DNA of 9,896 nucleotides, from NCBI GenBank assembly GCA_903844585.1, contig CAIMUD010000188.1, positions 1-9,896 on the forward strand, given 5' to 3'. Each line of letters begins with the position of its first letter. Positions within the stretch are counted from its first letter, which is position 1. Source of the stretch: an uncultured Actinomycetes bacterium (lineage in GTDB: Bacteria; Actinomycetota; Actinomycetes; Nanopelagicales; Nanopelagicaceae). The notes beneath the pieces are model-generated. The model ran no database searches, was not told where the DNA came from, and was given only the letters and a program-made list of their open reading frames with translations. The position numbers and the translations under genes are program-made. This document shows, one piece after another, positions 5,348-9,896 of the stretch.

Positions 5348-6813
5348 GAAGTTACCTCGGTAATCTCCAGTCGCATCTTTCCTTCCGACATATCAGCTGG
5401 AATTGCAATTGGATAATTGCCAGTAAAACATGCGGTGCAAAGTTTGTCGGCAGAAATCGTTGTTGACTCAATCAACTGTTCTTCAGAGATATAGGCCAGG
5501 GAATCCGCGCCAATAGATCTACGAATTTCTTCTGTTTCTAAGCCACTTGCAATGAGTTCGGCGCGCGTTGCAAAATCAATCCCATAAAAACACGGCCATT
5601 TAACCGGAGGGCTAGAAATTCGCACATGAATCTCTCGCGCTCCAGCTTCGCGAAGCATCCGCACGATTGCGCGCTGAGTATTGCCTCGCACAATCGAATC
5701 ATCTACTACAACGATTCGCTTTCCTTCAATAATTTCGCGAAGTGGATTTAACTTAAGACGGATACCTAATTGGCGAATTGTTTGTGAGGGTTGAATAAAA
5801 GTTCGACCCACATATGAATTCTTTACAAAGCCTGTTCCGTATGGAATACCCGAACCTTGTGCATAGCCAATTGCTGCAGGTGTGCCAGATTCTGGAACAG
5901 GAATTACAAGATCTGCTTCAACCGGTGCTTCTTTAGCTAAACGACGACCAATTTCAACTCGCGTTGCATGAACTCCACGACCAGCGATAAGGGTGTCTGG
6001 TCTAGCAAGATATACATATTCAAAGATGCAACCTTTTGGTTCGGGTTTAGCCCACATCTCTGAGCGAATTCCTTCTTCGTTAATTGCCAAGAATTCACCT
6101 GGTTCAACTTCTCTGACAAAAGCTGCACCGACAATATCTAGCGCTGCAGTTTCGGATGCAACAACCCAGCCTCGCTCTAGCTTTCCAATAACAAGTGGGC
6201 GCACACCATGGCGATCGCGCGCGGCATACAAAGTGTGTTCATCCATGAAGACAAGCGAGAAAGCACCTTCAAGCTTTGGCAAAACAGCAAGTGCGCTAGC
6301 TTCAACATTCTTCTCATCTTGTAGCCCAATAAGTGCAGTCATGATTTCTGTATCAGTTGTTGCGCCGCGCTCGTTGGATGGAATTTTTTCAAGCTTTTGT
6401 ACAAGTTCTGCAAGGTCGCCAGTATTTGTGAGATTTCCGTTATGAGCCAGTGCAAGTGTCCCGTATTGAGTTGGACGAAGAGTTGGTTGAGCGTTAACCC
6501 ATGTACTCGAACCAGTGGTGCTGTAGCGACAATGACCGATTGCAAGATTTCCAGTAAGAACTGCTAAATCTGATTCTGTAAAAACTTGCGATACAAGTCC
6601 CATATCTTTAAATATAAGGATTCTTTCGCCGTCACTTGTTGCGATTCCTGCTGATTCTTGTCCGCGATGTTGCAGCGCATAAAGTCCGTAAAAAGTTAGC
6701 TTTGCAACCTCTTCATCAGGTGCCCACACTCCAAACACACCGCAAGCATCCTGTGGCCCTTTATCTTCATCTAAGAGATTGTGGTTTAGCAAACCATCTG
6801 GACGGCGATTCAT
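5344..6813 (-). CDS. purF: Amidophosphoribosyltransferase, [4Fe-4S] type
   Basis: PurF uses glutamine and PRPP to make 5-phosphoribosylamine, the committed first step of purine synthesis. The N-terminal Ntn glutaminase domain begins at Cys24 (PQDACGVFG) after a 23-residue propeptide expected to be self-cleaved. Also present are GHCRYSTTG (93-101), AHNGNLTN (123-130) and RDRHGVRPL (199-207). The phosphoribosyltransferase domain has the PRPP loop IVVVDDSIVRGNT (367-379). Four Cys at 262 (GCIFEYVY), 408 (PCFYGID), 459 and 462 (CTACFTGNYP) correspond to the iron-sulphur ligands of the B. subtilis enzyme, so this is the cluster-containing type. The length of 489 aa is normal. The start ATG 6813 overlaps the upstream stop (ATGA), with AGGA 7 nt ahead. 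By family knowledge it is feedback-inhibited by purine nucleotides. Confidence 0.97.
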   Translation of the reverse strand: MNRRPDGLLNHNLLDEDKGPQDACGVFGVWAPDEEVAKLTFYGLYALQHRGQESAGIATSDGERILIFKDMGLVSQVFTESDLAVLTGNLAIGHCRYSTTGSSTWVNAQPTLRPTQYGTLALAHNGNLTNTGDLAELVQKLEKIPSNERGATTDTEIMTALIGLQDEKNVEASALAVLPKLEGAFSLVFMDEHTLYAARDRHGVRPLVIGKLERGWVVASETAALDIVGAAFVREVEPGEFLAINEEGIRSEMWAKPEPKGCIFEYVYLARPDTLIAGRGVHATRVEIGRRLAKEAPVEADLVIPVPESGTPAAIGYAQGSGIPYGTGFVKNSYVGRTFIQPSQTIRQLGIRLKLNPLREIIEGKRIVVVDDSIVRGNTQRAIVRMLREAGAREIHVRISSPPVKWPCFYGIDFATRAELIASGLETEEIRRSIGADSLAYISEEQLIESTTISADKLCTACFTGNYPIAIPADMSEGKMRLEITEVTS

Positions 6814-7106
6814 AGCGCCATCCTAAGCGGTAGTAGTTCTGAAAGATCAGCCCGTACTCCTGATGCGCTGATTGCACCAGTAGCCATTGCATCAGCCCAA
6901 GTCATCTCACCGCTAGCAAGTGATAGCCAAGTTGCGGCATCCATTTCAATAATATTTGGCGGTATACCGCGTGTATGAGTTGGACCAGCGCCACATTGAA
7001 TTGCAGCATATGGCGGAACCCGAACTTCGATTGCGCGCCCAGGAGACTTCGCAGCAAGTGCTGCAAGCGAACTTTTAACTTCGTTCATGATCTCCGGATC
7101 TCTCAT
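6810..7106 (-). CDS. Sterol-carrier-family small protein embedded in the pur operon
   Basis: This 98-aa protein resembles the short actinobacterial 'sterol carrier family protein' encoded in purine clusters. The core APYAAIQC-like sequence reads SPGRAIEVRVPPYAAIQCG (20-38), then THTRGIPPNIIEMDAATWLSLASGEMTWADA (43-73) and SGVRADLSELLPL (82-94). The TW...G..TWADA segment is the SCP2-like helix-turn seen in related MDMPI/SCP2 proteins. It is cytoplasmic, with no signal peptide. Its role is unknown: the name reflects fold similarity, not sterol transport. It begins 9 nt after purL and its TGA overlaps the purF ATG, so it is tightly coupled. The start is uncertain: ATG 7106 has no clear ribosome-binding site, and ATG 7088 (92 aa) has GGAG only 3 nt ahead. 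Confidence 0.85.
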   Translation of the reverse strand: MRDPEIMNEVKSSLAALAAKSPGRAIEVRVPPYAAIQCGAGPTHTRGIPPNIIEMDAATWLSLASGEMTWADAMATGAISASGVRADLSELLPLRMAL

Positions 7107-7115
7107 TTGTTTAAT

Positions 7116-9347
7116 TTATCCAAATAACTTTGGGAAAGTTTCGGTATGTGCTTTTCGTAACTCTGAAAGTGAAATCTTGGCTCCATTAATAACAAGTGAG
7201 TCTCCACCTGTCGAGCCGATTTTTGTAAGTGCAATCTTCTGCTTTGAAGCCAAATCACTAAGCATCTTGCTCTTACTCAGTTCGATTGCAACTACTACCC
7301 GTCCTGGAGTCTCGCTTACAAGAGATTGGCCAACGTTTTCAACAGTTATTTCTGCGCCAACTCCATGACGCAGAACCATTTCTGTAAGAGTGGCACTTAA
7401 ACCACCTTGGCTTAAATCATGAGCTGCAACAAAGAGTTTCATCTGGCGCCCGGCAACCAATAAATCAATTAGACGCATTTCGCGTTGTAGGTCAGCAATA
7501 GGAGCTTTGCCACCGCGTTGGCCATGAAGATATGCCCATTCACTTCCTGCAATGTCGTTCTGTGTTTGACCAAGTAAATAAAGTTCGAGACCAGCGCGAT
7601 CAAAACTCATAGGTGTCCGTGTTCGAACGTCGTCTATAACTCCAAGTACACCAATGACTGGCGTCGGAAGAATTGCAACACTTCCTGTCTGGTTATAGAA
7701 AGAAACGTTGCCGCCAGTAATGGGTAGCCCCATCTCTAAGCAGCCATCTGCAAGTCCGCGTACAGACTCTGCAAATTGCCACATGACACCTGGATCTTCA
7801 GGAGAACCAAAGTTGAGACAGTTAGTTACTGCTAGTGGTTTTGCACCAGCAGTTGCAATGTTGCGCGCTGCTTCAGCGAGTGCAAGTTTTGCGCCTTCAT
7901 AAGGATTTAAATAAGACCAATTTGCATTTGCATCTGTTGCAACCGCAACACCGAGGTGAGTCTTTTCATCGATACGAACCATTCCTGAATCATCAGGCTG
8001 TGACTGAATCGTATTTCCTTGTACATAGCGATCGTATTGATTAGTGACCCAAGATTTATCCGCAAGATTTGGAGCGCCGGCAAGCTTTAAAACTGCAGCT
8101 TTAATTTCTTCTGTGCTCTGCGGAAGTTTTACAGTAATAATTTCTGCATTAACGCGGTCCACATAATCGGGCTTAGCAAGTGGGCGGTTATAAACTGGAC
8201 CTTCGTGGGCAACAGTGCGAGGTGGCACATCGACTATGAGATCCCCGTGCCATGTAATTTCTAGGCGATCACCATCTGTTACTTCACCAATGACGGTGAC
8301 GGTGACATCCCATTTTTTGCAAATTTCCAAGAAGCGGTTGATCTTGCTTGGCTCGACTATTGCGCACATACGCTCTTGTGACTCTGACATCAAGATTTCT
8401 TCAGGAGAAAGGGTCGCATCGCGTAGCGGAACTCGATCGAGTTCTACTTTCATTCCACCACTTCCACCGGAAGCTAGTTCGCTCGTTGCACATGAAAGTC
8501 CTGCGCCACCTAAATCTTGAATTCCAACTACAAGATCTTCGGCAAAGATTTCAAGTGAGCACTCGATTAAAACCTTCTCTACAAATGGATCGCCGACTTG
8601 AACAGCTGGTCGCTTCGCTGGCCCGGTTGAGTCAAAAGTTTCAGATGCAAGGACAGATACTCCACCAATTCCATCACCACCTGTCTTTGCACCATAGAGA
8701 ACAACTAAGTTTCCAGCTCCAGCAGCTTTCGCTAATTTAATGTCGCTATGTTTCATAACTCCAATGCAGAGCGCATTTACTAAGGGATTACCTAAATAAG
8801 TTTCATCAAAAACGACTTCGCCACCAATATTTGGAAGACCAAGACAATTTCCGTAACCACCAACACCGGCGATGATTCCTGGCAAGACGCGTCGAGTATC
8901 TGGTGCATCTGCAGGTCCAAATCGAAGTGAGTCCATGACTGCAATTGGCCTTGCACCCATAGTCAAAATATCGCGAACAATTCCACCAACTCCTGTTGCA
9001 GCGCCTTGGTATGGCTCAACAAAAGATGGGTGGTTGTGCGATTCAATTTTAAAAGTTACGGCATATCCCTGGCCGACATCAACTACGCCGGCATTTTCAC
9101 CGATACCAACGAGAAGTGCATCGCTCTTTACAGCCTTGTCACCGAATTGTTTGAGGTGAACTTTTGATGATTTATATGAACAGTGTTCTGACCACATAAC
9201 TGAATACATCGCGAGTTCGGAAGAAGTTGGCCTGCGACCAAGAATTTCTCTAATGCGCGCATATTCATCAGGCTTTAAACCAAGTTCTGCAAATGGTTGT
9301 GAGGCCTCTGGGTTTTTCTTAGCAATAGCAACAGTATCGAGAGCCAT
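7116..9347 (-). CDS. purL: Phosphoribosylformylglycinamidine synthase, large subunit
   Basis: PurL is the ATP-dependent synthetase that converts FGAR to FGAM (step 4), taking ammonia from PurQ; PurS bridges them. The 743-aa length matches the small PurL of PurLQS systems (about 740), not the 1300-aa fused form. Visible motifs: [20 protein letters not shown] (36-55) with CSYKSSK following, [19 protein letters not shown] (101-119), GGDGIGG (223-229), [18 protein letters not shown] (275-292), SESQERM (321-327), [11 protein letters not shown] (436-446), GGNVSFYNQ (545-553) and [12 protein letters not shown] (643-654). The two tandem AIRS-type halves are evident. The start ATG 9347 shares its A with the purQ stop (TAATG), with GGTGAAG just ahead. 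The end is 9 nt from the SCP-like gene. No frameshift or truncation was noticed. Confidence 0.97.
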   Translation of the reverse strand: MALDTVAIAKKNPEASQPFAELGLKPDEYARIREILGRRPTSSELAMYSVMWSEHCSYKSSKVHLKQFGDKAVKSDALLVGIGENAGVVDVGQGYAVTFKIESHNHPSFVEPYQGAATGVGGIVRDILTMGARPIAVMDSLRFGPADAPDTRRVLPGIIAGVGGYGNCLGLPNIGGEVVFDETYLGNPLVNALCIGVMKHSDIKLAKAAGAGNLVVLYGAKTGGDGIGGVSVLASETFDSTGPAKRPAVQVGDPFVEKVLIECSLEIFAEDLVVGIQDLGGAGLSCATSELASGGSGGMKVELDRVPLRDATLSPEEILMSESQERMCAIVEPSKINRFLEICKKWDVTVTVIGEVTDGDRLEITWHGDLIVDVPPRTVAHEGPVYNRPLAKPDYVDRVNAEIITVKLPQSTEEIKAAVLKLAGAPNLADKSWVTNQYDRYVQGNTIQSQPDDSGMVRIDEKTHLGVAVATDANANWSYLNPYEGAKLALAEAARNIATAGAKPLAVTNCLNFGSPEDPGVMWQFAESVRGLADGCLEMGLPITGGNVSFYNQTGSVAILPTPVIGVLGVIDDVRTRTPMSFDRAGLELYLLGQTQNDIAGSEWAYLHGQRGGKAPIADLQREMRLIDLLVAGRQMKLFVAAHDLSQGGLSATLTEMVLRHGVGAEITVENVGQSLVSETPGRVVVAIELSKSKMLSDLASKQKIALTKIGSTGGDSLVINGAKISLSELRKAHTETFPKLFG

Positions 9348-9896
9348 TACTTCACCATTGCTTTCAATACTGAGGTAAAGAAACCAATTCCATCCGCGCT
9401 GGGGCCAGTCAAAGTATCAATTGCATGTTCTGGGTGTGGCATCAGCCCCACAACATTGCCGCGTTCGTTAGTTATTCCTGCAATTAAATTGCGTGATCCA
9501 TTCGGATCCTCTCCGATATATCTGGCAATAATTCTGCCTTCAGATTCGAGGGCCGCAAGAGTTTGGTCATCACACTGAAAAGAACCTTCGCCATTTTTTA
9601 GCGGAATAATAATTTCTTGACCCTTTGAATATGAAGATGTCCAAGCTGTTGAGTTATTTTCTATAACCAACTTCTGGTCAAGACATAAAAAGTGAAGTTC
9701 GTGGTTACGAGTTAGAGCGCCAGGTAGAAGATGTGCTTCACATAAAACTTGGAATCCATTACAAATTCCAAGAACAGGCATTCCTCCATTTGCAGCGTCG
9801 ATAATTTTCTCCATGACAGGTGCAAAACGGGAGATTGCACCGCAGCGAAGATAATCACCATAAGAAAAACCACCAGGCAGCACAACGGCATCGACG
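9347..9896 (-). CDS. purQ: Phosphoribosylformylglycinamidine synthase, glutaminase subunit (5' end outside window)
   Basis: PurQ is the class I glutamine amidotransferase that supplies ammonia to PurL. The frame stays open to the right edge; 182 residues are visible of the usual 220-230, so roughly 40 N-terminal residues are missing. The GTG at 9883 is an internal Val ([17 protein letters not shown]), not a start. The oxyanion/[16 protein letters not shown] segment, the nucleophile Cys in LGICNGFQ (codon 9763-9761), and the HPEH motif with catalytic His (9436-9434) and Glu (9430-9428) are all present. The stop TAA overlaps the purL ATG by one base, giving strong coupling that fits a defined subunit complex. 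purS is expected just outside the window upstream of purQ. Confidence 0.96.
   Translation of the reverse strand, partial: VDAVVLPGGFSYGDYLRCGAISRFAPVMEKIIDAANGGMPVLGICNGFQVLCEAHLLPGALTRNHELHFLCLDQKLVIENNSTAWTSSYSKGQEIIIPLKNGEGSFQCDDQTLAALESEGRIIARYIGEDPNGSRNLIAGITNERGNVVGLMPHPEHAIDTLTGPSADGIGFFTSVLKAMVK

Noticed and set aside
5050..5466. 138-aa plus-strand ORF rich in Leu, His and Gln
   Set aside because: It lies antisense to purM and the purF 3' end, has low-complexity composition typical of a reverse-frame shadow, and has no family resemblance.
8348..8740. 130-aa plus-strand ORF rich in Leu, Gln and His
   Set aside because: It is antisense to purL with the same shadow composition; purL is intact here with all its motifs.
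9881..9883. GTG as the start of purQ
   Set aside because: The frame is open upstream to the window edge (VDAV), and PurQ proteins have about 40 more N-terminal residues before LPGGFSYGD, so this GTG is an internal Val.
1..9896. CRISPR array, transposon, prophage, toxin-antitoxin or defence system
   Set aside because: I looked on both strands and found no regularly spaced repeats, transposase or integrase motifs, and no attachment-site duplication at the tRNA 3' ends. All genes are explained by core metabolism, envelope and regulation.

Overview
This window looks like a chromosomal stretch from an actinobacterium with modest GC (sampled lines suggest mid-40s percent, not computed). The gene set points there: DUF3073 and DUF5302 small proteins, a BldC-type regulator, and a small sterol-carrier-family protein inside a purQ-purL-purF-purM cluster. 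From memory, the purF-purM-DUF3073-(uncharacterised)-bldC neighbourhood also occurs in Streptomyces. Compact spacing with short overlaps and fairly low GC would suit a streamlined free-living lineage such as freshwater acI (Nanopelagicales). That placement is inference and was not tested.

Layout. Positions 1-1217 are read left to right. They hold the C-terminal part of a GT-B glycosyltransferase that enters from outside the window, then a secreted SIMPL-domain (DUF541) protein. Next is a three-gene tRNA block: Glu(UUC), Asp(GUC) and Phe(GAA). It has a plausible promoter in front of tRNA-Glu and a very clear intrinsic terminator after tRNA-Asp. From about 1700 to the right edge every gene is on the minus strand, so the two halves converge in the AT-rich gap after tRNA-Phe.

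The minus-strand genes, in transcription order (right to left), are purQ (5' end outside the window), purL, a 98-aa sterol-carrier-family protein, purF, purM, DUF3073, an uncharacterised 271-aa protein, bldC, a MraY/WecA-like polyprenyl-phosphate sugar-phosphate transferase and a DUF5302 protein. From purQ to purM the junctions are TAATG, a 9-nt gap, ATGA and GTGA, so this is almost certainly one operon. DUF3073 and the 271-aa gene follow at 44 and 14 nt. An 88-nt gap with a candidate promoter separates bldC, which begins a second short group (bldC - transferase - DUF5302, gaps 11 and 9 nt).

Function. PurF makes phosphoribosylamine, PurL with PurQ (and PurS, not in the window) makes FGAM, and PurM makes AIR. 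Together these cover steps 1, 4 and 5 of IMP synthesis. PurF keeps the propeptide, the N-terminal nucleophile Cys and all four Cys ligands of the [4Fe-4S] type. The bldC group pairs a DNA-binding regulator with an envelope-polymer initiating enzyme.

I do not see a clearly undescribed system, CRISPR array, phage or transposon here. The most interesting parts are the conserved but functionally obscure small genes embedded in the purine operon (98-aa SCP-like protein, DUF3073, 271-aa protein) and a few start-site and regulatory details.
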